Shown: one piece after another, positions 16,185 to 25,233 of the stretch
Position numbering within the stretch: the first letter of the stretch is position 1
Layout of the letters: each line of letters begins with the position of its first letter
DNA from: AP-15 sp963724435
Lineage (GTDB): Bacteria > Pseudomonadota > Alphaproteobacteria > ATCC43930 > CGMCC-115725
DNA length: 64,000 bases
Direction of reading: 5' to 3'
Assembly: GCA_963724435.1 (NCBI GenBank)
Contig: CAVRUN010000021.1
Coordinates: 62,001-126,000 of the forward strand
Made by a program: the position numbers and the translations under genes
The notes under the pieces: model-generated
The model's database searches: none
The model's input: the letters and a program-made list of their open reading frames with translations, nothing else
What the model was told of the DNA's origin: nothing

Positions 16185-17054
16185 ATGGCCGACGAAGCTG
16201 GCGACGCCAATGCGGCGATGCGGCGTTATTGGAACACGGTCGCGGGGCCGCGTTGGGCCGCAGCACCCGGTTCGCGCGAGCGGCGTAACCGCGAAAGCAT
16301 CGACCTGTTAATCGCGCGTCTAGGCCTTAAGGGCGGCGAGAGCGTCGTCGAAATCGGTTGCGGCGCCGGCGCCTTGACCTTGCCGTTGGCGGCGGCTGTC
16401 GGCGAACACGGTCGCGTCGTCGCGGTCGACATCGCCGAGCCGATGCTGGCTGCCGCACGGCAACGGATTGAAGAGCGCGGACTACGCAACGTGACTTTGC
16501 ACCTCGGCGACGCCCAGGTCTTCGGGTTCGAACCCGCCGCCTTTGACCTCGCGACCTCGCGCATGGGGGTGATGTTCTTCGCCGATCCGGCAGCGGCGTT
16601 CCGCAATATCGGGACGGCGCTCAAACCGGGTGGGCATCTGGTCTTCGCCTGCTGGGGGCCGCTTTCCGAAAACGGCCATTGGCTCGTTGCCTATGACGTC
16701 GTGGTCCGTCATCTGGGCCCGCCGGCGCCAAAGCCGGCGCATGAGCCGGGCCCGATAGCCTTTGCCGACCCGGACTATGTCCGCCGGTTTTTGACCGAGG
16801 CCGGGTTCGCCGCGATATCGGTCGACCGGGCCCACCCGACGATCATCGGCGGCAGTCCCGAAGAAGAAGCGCGCCAGGCGCTGAGCACAGGACCGACCGC
16901 GCGCTTGATTGAAGAAAAGAAGCCTGACGACGCGACCCGCGCGACCCTCGCCCAAGAGATCGAGGCCGCGTTCGCCGCCGAAGCCGACGCGGCCTCCGGC
17001 CAAATCCGTCTGTCCGGCACCATCTTCCTCGTCAGTGCCCGCCACCCCGCTTAA
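16185..17054 (+). CDS. class I SAM-dependent methyltransferase
   Basis: 289 residues. N-terminus RRYWNTVAGPRWAA is typical of a large alphaproteobacterial methyltransferase group. SAM-binding motif I is VVEIGCGAGALTLPLA at about residue 50, followed by VVAVDIAEPMLAAARQRIEERGL, GDAQVF and FDLATSRMGVMFFADPAAAFRNI. The acceptor substrate cannot be predicted; relatives methylate small molecules or quinone-like compounds. ATG preceded by GGTAGGGGG. Convergent with the CoA-transferase gene. Confidence 0.85.
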   Translation: MADEAGDANAAMRRYWNTVAGPRWAAAPGSRERRNRESIDLLIARLGLKGGESVVEIGCGAGALTLPLAAAVGEHGRVVAVDIAEPMLAAARQRIEERGLRNVTLHLGDAQVFGFEPAAFDLATSRMGVMFFADPAAAFRNIGTALKPGGHLVFACWGPLSENGHWLVAYDVVVRHLGPPAPKPAHEPGPIAFADPDYVRRFLTEAGFAAISVDRAHPTIIGGSPEEEARQALSTGPTARLIEEKKPDDATRATLAQEIEAAFAAEADAASGQIRLSGTIFLVSARHPA

Positions 17055-17132
17055 GGGCGGCCGGTCATAGCGCCAGCTGCGGGGTACCCTTGCGACGCTC
17101 CGCCCAATTAACCCATTTCCTGCGCGCCAGTG

Positions 17133-18362
17133 TCAGATGATTTTGCGCTGGCGCAAACCGTCGATCTGGGTCGCGGTGTAGCCGAGATCGGCGAGGATTT
17201 CGTCGTTGTCCGCGCCGAGTTTCGGGGCGATCCCGACCTTGGCCGGGGTCTCCGAGAAATGCCACGGCGAACCGTGGACCTTCAGCCGCTTGCCGTATTC
17301 GGGGTAGTCGATCTCGGTCACATAGCCGTTGGCGAGCACGTCGGGGTCGTTCGAGGCTTCCAGAAGGGTATTGATCGGCGCCGCGACGATGTCCGCGGCG
17401 CGCAGCCGCTCGACCCAATGGCCACGGAACCCCGTTGCAAACAGCTCGTCAAGCGTACGCAGCAGGCTCGCCCGCTTTTCGTCTGACGTAATGACGATCC
17501 CGAGATCGCCAAAGCCCGCCTTTTCGAGCGCTTCATAAAAGCCGAGTGCCCCCATCGCCTCGCGCCATTTGCGCGCCCCGTTCAATTGGAACACCAACGG
17601 CTTTCCGTCGCGGTCGTTAAAGCTGGCGCTGATCCCGGGGCGGTCCGCCGTGCCGGTGATGCGGGCCTGCCCGGTCACCGGGTTGCGGTTGCGCCACATC
17701 GCGGTAGTCAGGGTCCATCCCATCAGCCGGATCTGGCCGCCGAGCAACGAGCAATCGACCTTTTGCCCGATACCGGTGCTGCGGGCATGGGTCAGCGCCG
17801 CGAGCGCCCCGCCAAAAGCGAGGATCGCGCAGGTCTCGTCGGCGACCGAAACGATGCCGGTCTTTAACGGCTGGCCCGGGGTCGAATAGGCCTCGGCGAT
17901 GCCGCCCAAAGCCTGCGCCATCGAATCGGTTCCCGGCAGATCGGCGTGCGGCCCCTTGGGTCCGTAGCCTGAGACCGACACATAAACAAGCCGCGGATTT
18001 GCCTGCCGCAATTCTTCGTAGCCAAAGCCGTTTTTCTCGGCAGCACCCGGGCGAAAGTTCTGGCCGAAAATATCCGCCTTGGCGACCAGTTTGCGCAGAA
18101 TTTCGCGGCCTTGCGGAGCCTTCAGGTTCAGCGTACAGCTTTTGACGCCGCGATTGTTGGTCTCGAAATAGGTGCTGGGCATTCCCGGCAATACCGTCGA
18201 GCCACGCGAATTGTCGCCGATTTCGGGCACCTCGATCTTGATGACCTCGGCGCCAAGATCGGCCATCAGCATATAGGGCACCGTGCCGGCCTGCGCTGTC
18301 GAGCAGGCAACGACCTTGACCCCCTGCAGCGGGCCATGCGGTTGCGGTTGCGGTTCGGCCAT
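17133..18362 (-). CDS. CaiB/BaiF family (class III) CoA-transferase
   Basis: 409 residues from the ATG at 18360-18362, which has GGAGG upstream. The frame stays open 64 codons further, but that stretch has no family sequence. Motifs: GVKVVACSTAQAGTVPYMLMADLGAEVIKIEVP at the N-terminus, NNRGVKSCTLNLK, FGQNFRPGAAEKNGFGYE and a catalytic-type Asp146 in GTDSMAQALGG. The family moves CoA between carboxylic acids (formyl, carnitine, benzylsuccinate and others). It follows an Ldh2-family dehydrogenase gene by 11 nt, suggesting a small catabolic operon; substrate unknown. Confidence 0.9.
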   Translation of the reverse strand: MAEPQPQPHGPLQGVKVVACSTAQAGTVPYMLMADLGAEVIKIEVPEIGDNSRGSTVLPGMPSTYFETNNRGVKSCTLNLKAPQGREILRKLVAKADIFGQNFRPGAAEKNGFGYEELRQANPRLVYVSVSGYGPKGPHADLPGTDSMAQALGGIAEAYSTPGQPLKTGIVSVADETCAILAFGGALAALTHARSTGIGQKVDCSLLGGQIRLMGWTLTTAMWRNRNPVTGQARITGTADRPGISASFNDRDGKPLVFQLNGARKWREAMGALGFYEALEKAGFGDLGIVITSDEKRASLLRTLDELFATGFRGHWVERLRAADIVAAPINTLLEASNDPDVLANGYVTEIDYPEYGKRLKVHGSPWHFSETPAKVGIAPKLGADNDEILADLGYTATQIDGLRQRKII

Positions 18363-18373
18363 GGCGAGCCTCC

Positions 18374-19441
18374 TCAATCCAACAGCCAGGGAGCGGCGCA
18401 GGCCTGCGCCACCTGGCGGATCTGGTTCAACAAGCCGACGCCGACCGGCACGCCTTCGGCAAGGCGCTTTTTGGCGTGGTTCCATTGCGGATCGCCCGCG
18501 ACCATGACCGGCTGCGCCGGATCCATCGGCGGCGTCGCGCGCAGATCGTCGCACAACCGGGTCACATCGGAGGTGAATTCGTCAGGGTCGCGGAACAGCT
18601 CGGGATCGATCACGATAAAGCAATGGCCAATACCGTTGCTGTCAGGCTTCTTGCCGGCCCGCAAATCGGTGATCAGAGTCGCCCCCGGCAGGCAGGCGCT
18701 GAGAATATTGACCATCACCGCGAGGCCATAGCCCTTGTAGCTCGAGCCTTCCGGCGAGCCGCCGAGCGAGGTCAGAAACCCGCCCTTGTCGCGCACCTCC
18801 CGCGGGTCAGTGCTGGGTTGCCCCTGTTTGTCCAGCACCCAGCCGGGTGGACACTCTAGGCCTTCATTGTCCTTGTTCCGGATGCGGCCGGCGGCGACCG
18901 TCGTCGTCGCCATGTCCAGCAGAAACGGCCGCTCGCCATCGGTGGTCGGTGCTGCGAACGACCACGGATCGGTGCCGAGCTTCGCTTCCTTGCCAAAGGT
19001 GGGGGCGACCTGGGCACCCGAATTGCTGGTGCACGCCATGCCGATCAGCCCTTCCTTGGCCGCCATCAGGGTGTAGTAGCCGGTGGCGCCGAAATGCGCC
19101 GAGTTGCGCACCGCCGTAATCGCCATGCCCGATTGCTTGGCCCTGTCGATCGCCACTTGCATCGCAAAGCGCGCCGGCACGTGGCCGAGCCCGCCGTCAC
19201 CATCGACCAAGGCTGAAATCGGTGTTTCCTTGATGATGCGGGGGCGAGCGGCCATGTTCGCGCGGCCGCTGCGGCGCAATCGATCGTAGCCCGGGATCAT
19301 CGAGATGCCGTGGCTGTCGACGCCGTGCAGATCGGCCCAGCCGAGGATGTCGGCGGTCGCCTCCGCATTATCCTCCGGCATTCCCCATGCCGATAAGATG
19401 GCTTTCAGTTGCGCGCGATGTTTTTCGTATGGGGCGGGCAT
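18374..19441 (-). CDS. Ldh_2 family (malate/L-lactate-type) NAD(P)H-dependent oxidoreductase
   Basis: 355 residues. Begins with an all-helical segment, then DLHGVDSHGISMIPGYDRLR, the hallmark of the Ldh2/MDH2 family with its catalytic histidine. Also RNSAHFGATGYYTLMAAKEGLIGMACTSNS and LLDMATTTVAAGRI, again family signatures. Members oxidise or reduce 2-hydroxy/2-oxo acids (malate, lactate, ureidoglycolate, delta-1-piperideine-carboxylate). Upstream of the CoA-transferase on the same strand; together they may process a hydroxy acid through a CoA intermediate (inference). Confidence 0.9.
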   Translation of the reverse strand: MPAPYEKHRAQLKAILSAWGMPEDNAEATADILGWADLHGVDSHGISMIPGYDRLRRSGRANMAARPRIIKETPISALVDGDGGLGHVPARFAMQVAIDRAKQSGMAITAVRNSAHFGATGYYTLMAAKEGLIGMACTSNSGAQVAPTFGKEAKLGTDPWSFAAPTTDGERPFLLDMATTTVAAGRIRNKDNEGLECPPGWVLDKQGQPSTDPREVRDKGGFLTSLGGSPEGSSYKGYGLAVMVNILSACLPGATLITDLRAGKKPDSNGIGHCFIVIDPELFRDPDEFTSDVTRLCDDLRATPPMDPAQPVMVAGDPQWNHAKKRLAEGVPVGVGLLNQIRQVAQACAAPWLLD

Positions 19442-19503
19442 GGCGATCTCCTCCGGTCAGCCGATAGACTCGCCCGATCCACGCGTTGCTGCAAGCGTGC
19501 GCG

Positions 19504-20730
19504 TCACCGCCCGTGCGGCGCGGCCGAGTTCGCAATTCGCCCCCGCTTCAGAACGTAAAAAGCGGGCCACAGCAGGTTGATCGCGGCCTGGCTGGCGAAA
19601 GCGATGATCCAGGCCGGCGCGCGACGACTGCCGCCAACGACATCGAGCAGCAGTCCAAACAGCATTGGCGCAATGGCGGCTGCGCCAAACCCGGAGACAG
19701 CATGGATTGCGAGAAATGCGCCACGTCGCGCCGGATCGGCAGCGGCAAAGAGCCCGGTGTTGATGGTCCCCGAATCCGCTGTCGCGACCCCACCGAACAG
19801 GATCGCCGCGACGATAGCCGCCGGAATTGAGAGGGGTGCGGCCAAAGCCATGGCGAGGCCCAAGACGCCCGATGTCGTCATTACGATCGCGATTACGGCT
19901 TCGCGGTTCCACCGCCCGGCGATCTCGTTGGTCAAGACGATCATCGGCAGCCCGAGGAGGTTGGCCGCGGTGGCAACGATCGCGGCAGTCGTAGAAAAGG
20001 AGGAAATGCCCGCCGCGGCGGCGCTGGCAACCAACAGGGTCACCATCCAGGCCCGCATTATCGAGACTTCGGAATTGTGCAGTCCATAAGCCACCACAAA
20101 GCCAAGCGCACGGCGGTTTTGCAGCAATATCCTGAGCGGCGGCCGGGCGTGGTGGGGCGCGCTGTGAAAAGGCGTCGGCGGCAGCACGGCGAAACCGATG
20201 GCGGTGGCTGCGAGCGGTCCCAAGGCCAGCAGCGCGAGCCCGAGCCGCCAACCAAAACTGCCCGCGAGCAGACCCGAAAGGGCGAAGGACAGACCCGAAC
20301 CGACGGTAAAGCTCGCGGTGTAGACGGCAATTGCCCGCCCCTGCCGGTTGGTCGGCACGGCTTCGCTGACCGCCCGCAGCCCCGGCATATGTGACCCGCC
20401 GAACGCTGCACCCTGCAGAAACCGCCACAGCGCAGCCGAGGCAAAACCGTGAGCCGCAACCGCGAACCCGAGCGCGCCGACGATAGCGAACACCAGCGAG
20501 GCCAGATATACCCGGCGTGCCTCCATCCGATCGGTCAGCCCGCTGGCCAATGGCACAGCGATTACGTACCCGACGAAATAGATGCCGCTGATAAATCCGG
20601 ACTCCCCGTCGCTCAGCGTCCACAGCCGCTGAAACTCCGGTTGTAATGCCGGGAAGCTGACGAACCCGGCCATGCTGACCACCTGTGCGACAGACACGGT
20701 CACGATGATCGTGCCAGCTGTCAGCCGCAT
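19504..20730 (-). CDS. MFS transporter
   Basis: 408 residues with about 12 hydrophobic segments. Early loop 2-3 reads ASGLTDRMEARRVYLASL, a degenerate form of the MFS G-x-x-x-D-R-x-G-R/K signature. The PNRQGRAIAVYTASFTVGSGLSFALSGLL stretch resembles motif C/antiporter-type helices. No substrate can be named. It precedes the Ldh2/CoA-transferase genes on the same strand with a 62-nt gap, so it may import or export the compound they handle. Start ATG 20728-20730 has GGGAGATTGGTG upstream. Confidence 0.85.
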   Translation of the reverse strand: MRLTAGTIIVTVSVAQVVSMAGFVSFPALQPEFQRLWTLSDGESGFISGIYFVGYVIAVPLASGLTDRMEARRVYLASLVFAIVGALGFAVAAHGFASAALWRFLQGAAFGGSHMPGLRAVSEAVPTNRQGRAIAVYTASFTVGSGLSFALSGLLAGSFGWRLGLALLALGPLAATAIGFAVLPPTPFHSAPHHARPPLRILLQNRRALGFVVAYGLHNSEVSIMRAWMVTLLVASAAAAGISSFSTTAAIVATAANLLGLPMIVLTNEIAGRWNREAVIAIVMTTSGVLGLAMALAAPLSIPAAIVAAILFGGVATADSGTINTGLFAAADPARRGAFLAIHAVSGFGAAAIAPMLFGLLLDVVGGSRRAPAWIIAFASQAAINLLWPAFYVLKRGRIANSAAPHGR

Positions 20731-20900
20731 TCACCAATCTCCCGCATTCGGCCCCGCGTTATCGTACTTTAGGAGGCGCATGGATCGCGTGACGATCCGC
20801 TCACAGGTTTACGCACCCGCCCCTCATGCTGTTTTCGAAGAGTTCGACCGCCGGCGCCGGGGCGCTCGCGGTCACACGCCCCAGGTGAGCAGAGAAAGAA

Positions 20901-20926
20901 GCCCTCCCTTGATGGGGGAGGGCTTT
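20901..20926 (-). terminator. intrinsic terminator of the alpha/beta hydrolase gene
   Basis: Perfect 8-bp stem gccctccc (20901-20908) / gggagggc (20916-20923) with a 7-nt loop. On the minus strand it is followed by ttctttctct, an acceptable T-rich tract. It is 56 nt past the stop of the gene at 20982. The rest of the 251-nt gap up to 20731 shows nothing recognisable. Confidence 0.7.
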
Positions 20927-20981
20927 GGCGTGGGAATATGCGATCAGATCTGGCGGGTCGAGCGAATGAACCCGCGATCGG

Positions 20982-21719
20982 CTAGGCGTGGGCAGGGGTG
21001 TGTTTCGCGAGGAATTCCTTAACCTTGGCTTTGGCCGCGGTCAGCGCCGGTTCGGTCTTCCACTCGGCGACGAACTCGCAATTCGGGATCAGCTTCGAGA
21101 GCTCTTCGGAAATCGGCCAAGGATGGGCCTCGTCATTGCCGGCCAGCACCAGGCACGGCGCCTTGATCGTCTTTACAAAGTCACGATCGGCGCAATAGAC
21201 GAACCCCGGAGCGTACAGGTTCTGGTAGAACCTATTTAGAAGCTGCTCGGTCGCCTCGGGATGGTCGGTCAGCGTCTCAGTCCAGCCTTTGAAATTCGCG
21301 TTCCATTCGGGCTTTAGCGGGCCGACCCGCCCGATCGGCTGCGCCAATACCGCCGACTGCACCCGCTCCGGATGGTGTTTCAGCATATTGATGATAAACG
21401 AGCCGCCAATGCATTGACCGTAGAGGTGGCACTTGTCGATCCGCAGATGGTCAAGCACGGCGATATGGTCAGCGGTGTAGGAATCCCAGCCGTCCTGAGT
21501 AGTGATTGGCGCGCGCGACCCGCCGCCGGCATTGCGCTGGTCCATCGCGATAACCCGGTACTTATCGGCAAATTCGGTAGTCGGGTTAATCGGCGCCGAG
21601 GGCTGGCTCCAAACCTCGATCACCGATCGCAGCCCGGCAGGGGCGAAGGTCAGGATCGGAAAGCCGCGACCGAATTCCTCAAAATGGATGTGCGCGCCGT
21701 GATGGTCGATGCTCGGCAT
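20982..21719 (-). CDS. alpha/beta hydrolase with cysteine nucleophile
   Basis: 245 residues, single alpha/beta-hydrolase domain. Oxyanion and core strands: FPILTFAPAGLRS, YRVIAMDQRNAGGGSRAP. The nucleophile elbow is GQCIGGSF with Cys103 where most relatives have serine; GxCIGG elbows occur in a recognisable alphaproteobacterial subgroup. CLVLAGNDEAHPWPIS holds the likely acid. No obvious terminal GH..H; the C-terminus is AKHTPAHA. Function probably hydrolysis of an ester or lactone; a cysteine elbow also occurs in dienelactone hydrolase. Monocistronic, with a good terminator. Confidence 0.8.
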   Translation of the reverse strand: MPSIDHHGAHIHFEEFGRGFPILTFAPAGLRSVIEVWSQPSAPINPTTEFADKYRVIAMDQRNAGGGSRAPITTQDGWDSYTADHIAVLDHLRIDKCHLYGQCIGGSFIINMLKHHPERVQSAVLAQPIGRVGPLKPEWNANFKGWTETLTDHPEATEQLLNRFYQNLYAPGFVYCADRDFVKTIKAPCLVLAGNDEAHPWPISEELSKLIPNCEFVAEWKTEPALTAAKAKVKEFLAKHTPAHA

Positions 21720-21750
21720 GTCAGCGTCCTTTCGTGATGGGAGACAGAAC

Positions 21751-22608
21751 CTAGTCGATCGGGAAGCGGGTCGTCACGACACAGTTTTCAAGGATACCGC
21801 GGCCGCGGTCGGGTGGGCGGTACTGCGCCACAAAACGGGCGTGAACATCGGTTATGGCTTCGGCATCGATGCCGGGCTCGGTCGGCACGTACTGCACGAG
21901 ATTGTCGCGGAAACCACGACGGGTCACATAGATCGGCCCGAACCCGCGCGCCTGGGCGACCGCGGCAAGCGCGTCCGCCATCGGCCGGACCGCAGGATTG
22001 ACCGAAAAATCGGCCCAGTTGTTGGCGAGACAGCCGCCGGGGTTCAGCGCATCGAGACAGCGCGACCAAAACAGCTCGTTGCTCTCGGCGGGCCCGGACG
22101 AATTGTAGAGATCGACGAGGACGACATCGAAGCGCTCGGTTGTCGTCGCGACGAACTGCTGCGCCGGCTCGATCGTCACCGGCTGCGTCAGATAAAACCA
22201 GCGCCGCGCCATCGAGGCGATCGTCTCATCGGCATCGACCAGAGTCGGCGCGCAATCCGGAACGTAGGCGCGCAAAAACCGCCACATCGCGGCGCCGCCA
22301 ATGCCGAGCAACAACGCCGTGACGGCCTGCCGGCTCATCGCGAAGGCCAACGACATCAACCGCTCGTAGTGAAAGACTAGCCGCCCCGGGTAGAGCAAAT
22401 CCATGCTTGACTGCTCGGTCACCTGGATGCTGCTGCCGAACGAGCCCAGGGTACGGAAATGCCGCGCGCCGCGGTCGAAATCGACGACGAACACCGGTGA
22501 GCCGAAAGTCGGTGTGCGTCGCAGCAAGCGCAGCCTCGCATTGCCGCCAAAATAATCGAGAATCAGCCGGCGCTGCCGCTCCTCCCCGAATTCGGTAATC
22601 ATAGGCAT
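21751..22608 (-). CDS. spermidine synthase-like (SpeE-fold) protein
   Basis: 285 residues. Class I methyltransferase/SpeE fold: ALLLGIGGAAMWRFLRAYVP (nucleotide-binding loop), LVDADETIASMARRWF, and RFDVVLVDLYNSSGPAESNELFWSRCLDALNPGGCLANNW. The middle YPGRLVFHYERLMSLAFA resembles the gate region of spermidine synthases. True SpeE has a D-[YF]-x-D-type acidic substrate pocket; here the equivalent is DLYNSSG, so aminopropyl transfer is doubtful. Probably one of the many SpeE-like proteins with unknown role. Upstream of the hydrolase gene on the same strand. Confidence 0.7.
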   Translation of the reverse strand: MPMITEFGEERQRRLILDYFGGNARLRLLRRTPTFGSPVFVVDFDRGARHFRTLGSFGSSIQVTEQSSMDLLYPGRLVFHYERLMSLAFAMSRQAVTALLLGIGGAAMWRFLRAYVPDCAPTLVDADETIASMARRWFYLTQPVTIEPAQQFVATTTERFDVVLVDLYNSSGPAESNELFWSRCLDALNPGGCLANNWADFSVNPAVRPMADALAAVAQARGFGPIYVTRRGFRDNLVQYVPTEPGIDAEAITDVHARFVAQYRPPDRGRGILENCVVTTRFPID

Positions 22609-22925
22609 GGCGCCCGCCGCACCCGGCGGCCATCCCCCAGCGGTGCGTGGCGCCCGCCGGCGGTAGAAGATGCCGGCAGCCCGAGCGCTTCCCCCAGGAA
22701 TTCCGCCAAGAAAGCTCGGGTATTGCCGGCGTTGATCATCATACCAGTAACGGCAATCCAGGCCGCGAATTCAAGCGCGTTGACCGGCTGACGCGGGAGC
22801 CGTCAGACCGCGGCTTTGACGCTGGCGAATGCGATCTTTAGATTGAATCCAGCTTTAGATTAAATCTGGCCAAGAGTGCCACGGCCGCCGCCGATCGGGC
22901 GGGAATGGCGAGGAGCGTCGAGAGT
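22609..22925. other. intergenic region before the malic enzyme gene
   Basis: 317 nt between the divergent SpeE-like gene and maeB. It contains the direct repeat tttagatt...agctttagattaaat at about 22838-22867, AT-rich against the local background and thus the likely maeB promoter region. A short open frame at 22647-22841 has no supporting features. Confidence 0.4.
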
Positions 22926-25193
22926 ATGGATACCGGCATAATTCGCGCGACCGAAGAGGAAGCCCTGTCGTTTCACTCCAGCGGCCGCCCAGGCAAGCTC
23001 GCTATCGCGCCGACAAAACCGCTGACGACGCAGCGCGACCTGTCGCTCGCCTATTCGCCGGGTGTCGCGTTTCCATGCCTCGAAATCGAACGCCGTCCGA
23101 GTGCCGCCTTTGACTACACCTCGAAAGGCAATTTCGTCGCCGTGGTCTCCAACGGCACCGCGGTGCTCGGTCTCGGCGATCTTGGGGCGCTCGCGGCAAA
23201 GCCGGTCATGGAAGGCAAGGCGGCGCTGTTCAAGCGCTTTGCCGATATCGATTCGATAGATCTCGAAATCGACACGCGCGACGTCGACGCCTTTGTCAAT
23301 TGCGTGCGTTATCTGCACCCGGCTTTTGGCGGCATCAATCTTGAGGATATCAAGGCGCCGGAATGCTTCATCATCGAGGAGCGGCTGCGCGAACTGCTCG
23401 ACATCCCGGTTTTCCATGATGACCAGCACGGCACGGCGATCATTGCGACCGCCGGGCTGATCAACGCCCTGCATCTGACCGGCCGCTCACTCGACCAGAT
23501 CAAGATGGTGATCAACGGCGCCGGCGCCGCCTCGATCGCTTGTGTCGAATTGCTGAAGACGATGGGATTGCCGGGGCCGAACGTTGTCTTGTGCGATACA
23601 CGGGGCGTCATTTTTCGCGGGCGCACCGAAGGCATGAACCAGTGGAAATCGGCGCATGCGGTCGAGACCAAGGCGCGCACCCTTGCCGAGGCGATGGAGG
23701 GCACCGAGGTGTTCTTTGGCCTATCGGCTAAGGGGGCGGTCGACCAGGCAATGGTCCGCTCGATGGCTGACAAGCCGATCGTGTTTGCGATGGCCAACCC
23801 CGATCCGGAGATCACGCCCGAGGAGGTTCGTGCTGTCCGCTCCGACGCGATTATTGCCACTGGGCGCTCGGATTACCCGAACCAGGTCAACAACGTTCTC
23901 GGTTTTCCGTACATTTTTCGGGGTGCGCTCGATGTCCGCGCCTCGGCGATTAATGATGCGATGAAGATCGCGGCGGCCGAGGCATTGGCCGAACTGGCAC
24001 GCGAGGACGTGCCCGACGAAGTCGCCGCCGCCTATTCCGGCGAGCGCCTGACTTATGGTCCCGAGTACATTATCCCCGCACCTTTCGACCCGCGGCTGAT
24101 TTGGGCGGTGCCGTCGGCGGTCGCAAAGGCGGCGATGGATTCGGGAGTGGCGCGCAAGCCGATCACCGACATGGCCGCCTACCAGCGCAGTCTGCGCGGC
24201 CGCCTCGATCCGACTGCTGCCGGCCTCGAGATGATCTTTGCCGAGGTGCGGGCCAATCCGCAACGCGTTGTCTTTGCTGAGGGCGAGGAGGAGAAGACGA
24301 TCCGGGCCGCGCTGCAATTCGCCGGCAGCGGCTATGGCACACCGGTATTGATCGGACGCGAGGAGCGGATCAAAGCGACGATGTCGACAATGGGCCTCGC
24401 CGCCGGCGAAACTCTTGAGATTCACAATGCCCGGCTGTCACAGAACAACCGCCGCTACACAGATTTCCTTTACGCGCGGCGGCAGCGCGACGGGATGCTG
24501 TGGCGCGACTGCCAGCGTCAGGTGAACCTCGATCGCAACGTGTTCGCCGCCTGTATGGTCGCTTGCGGCGACGCCGACGCGATGGTCAGCGGTGTGACCC
24601 GCAATTCGTTCGACGTGCTCGACGAAGTTTCGCGAGTCATCGAGGTCAAGAGTGACTGCGTCATGTTCGGGCTGACGATATTGCTCGGGCGCGAAGGGCC
24701 ATTGCTGCTTGCCGATACGCTGGTGCACGAGACCCCGAGCCCGGCGCACCTTGCCGATATCGCGACGCAGGCGGCGGCAAAGGCGCGTGAGTTTGGGCTC
24801 ACACCGCGCGTGGCGCTGTTGTCGTACGCCAATTTCGGTAACCCGACAGGACCCGATTGCGAACGGGTGCGCAAAGCGGTCCGCCTCTTGGACGAGCGCC
24901 GCGCGGATTTTGAATATGACGGCGAGATGAGCCCCGATGTGGCGCTCGACTTTCGGCTGATGCGCCAGCTTTATCCGTTCTGCAGGCTCGGCGCTGCGGC
25001 CAATATCCTGATCATGCCCGGGCTCAACAGCGCGAACATCACCGCAAAGCTGTTGCCGCATCTTGGCGGCGGCACGGTTGTCGGGCCATTGCTGATGGGG
25101 CTCGACCGGCCGGTGCAGATTGTCAATATCGGGGCCACGGTCTCCGACCTTGTCAATCTCGCGGCGTTGGCGGCGCACGACGCGATCCGCTGA
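22926..25193 (+). CDS. maeB: NADP-dependent malic enzyme with phosphotransacetylase-like domain
   Basis: 755 residues from ATG 22926; GAGG at 22910-22913 is the nearest ribosome-binding match and an in-frame ATG lies at 22905. The enzyme decarboxylates malate to pyruvate with NADP+. N-terminal malic domain: DLSLAYSPGVAFPCLEI, VVSNGTAVLGLGDLGALA, PVFHDDQHGTAIIATAGL; NAD(P)-binding: VINGAGAASIACVELLK. From about residue 430 the C-terminus is a PTA/PTB-like domain (RVVFAEGEEEKTIRAALQFA ... NILIMPGLNSANITAKLL) that lacks transacetylase activity in known members but mediates acetyl-CoA regulation. Length matches the multimodular MaeB class. Confidence 0.95.
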   Translation: MDTGIIRATEEEALSFHSSGRPGKLAIAPTKPLTTQRDLSLAYSPGVAFPCLEIERRPSAAFDYTSKGNFVAVVSNGTAVLGLGDLGALAAKPVMEGKAALFKRFADIDSIDLEIDTRDVDAFVNCVRYLHPAFGGINLEDIKAPECFIIEERLRELLDIPVFHDDQHGTAIIATAGLINALHLTGRSLDQIKMVINGAGAASIACVELLKTMGLPGPNVVLCDTRGVIFRGRTEGMNQWKSAHAVETKARTLAEAMEGTEVFFGLSAKGAVDQAMVRSMADKPIVFAMANPDPEITPEEVRAVRSDAIIATGRSDYPNQVNNVLGFPYIFRGALDVRASAINDAMKIAAAEALAELAREDVPDEVAAAYSGERLTYGPEYIIPAPFDPRLIWAVPSAVAKAAMDSGVARKPITDMAAYQRSLRGRLDPTAAGLEMIFAEVRANPQRVVFAEGEEEKTIRAALQFAGSGYGTPVLIGREERIKATMSTMGLAAGETLEIHNARLSQNNRRYTDFLYARRQRDGMLWRDCQRQVNLDRNVFAACMVACGDADAMVSGVTRNSFDVLDEVSRVIEVKSDCVMFGLTILLGREGPLLLADTLVHETPSPAHLADIATQAAAKAREFGLTPRVALLSYANFGNPTGPDCERVRKAVRLLDERRADFEYDGEMSPDVALDFRLMRQLYPFCRLGAAANILIMPGLNSANITAKLLPHLGGGTVVGPLLMGLDRPVQIVNIGATVSDLVNLAALAAHDAIR

Positions 25194-25233
25194 GCCTGCT
25201 GCGGATCGGCCGCGCTCGAATCGCGGCGGCAAT

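Noticed and set aside
22647..22841. 64-codon frame before maeB
   Set aside because: No ribosome-binding site, no recognisable sequence; the area is better explained as promoter DNA.
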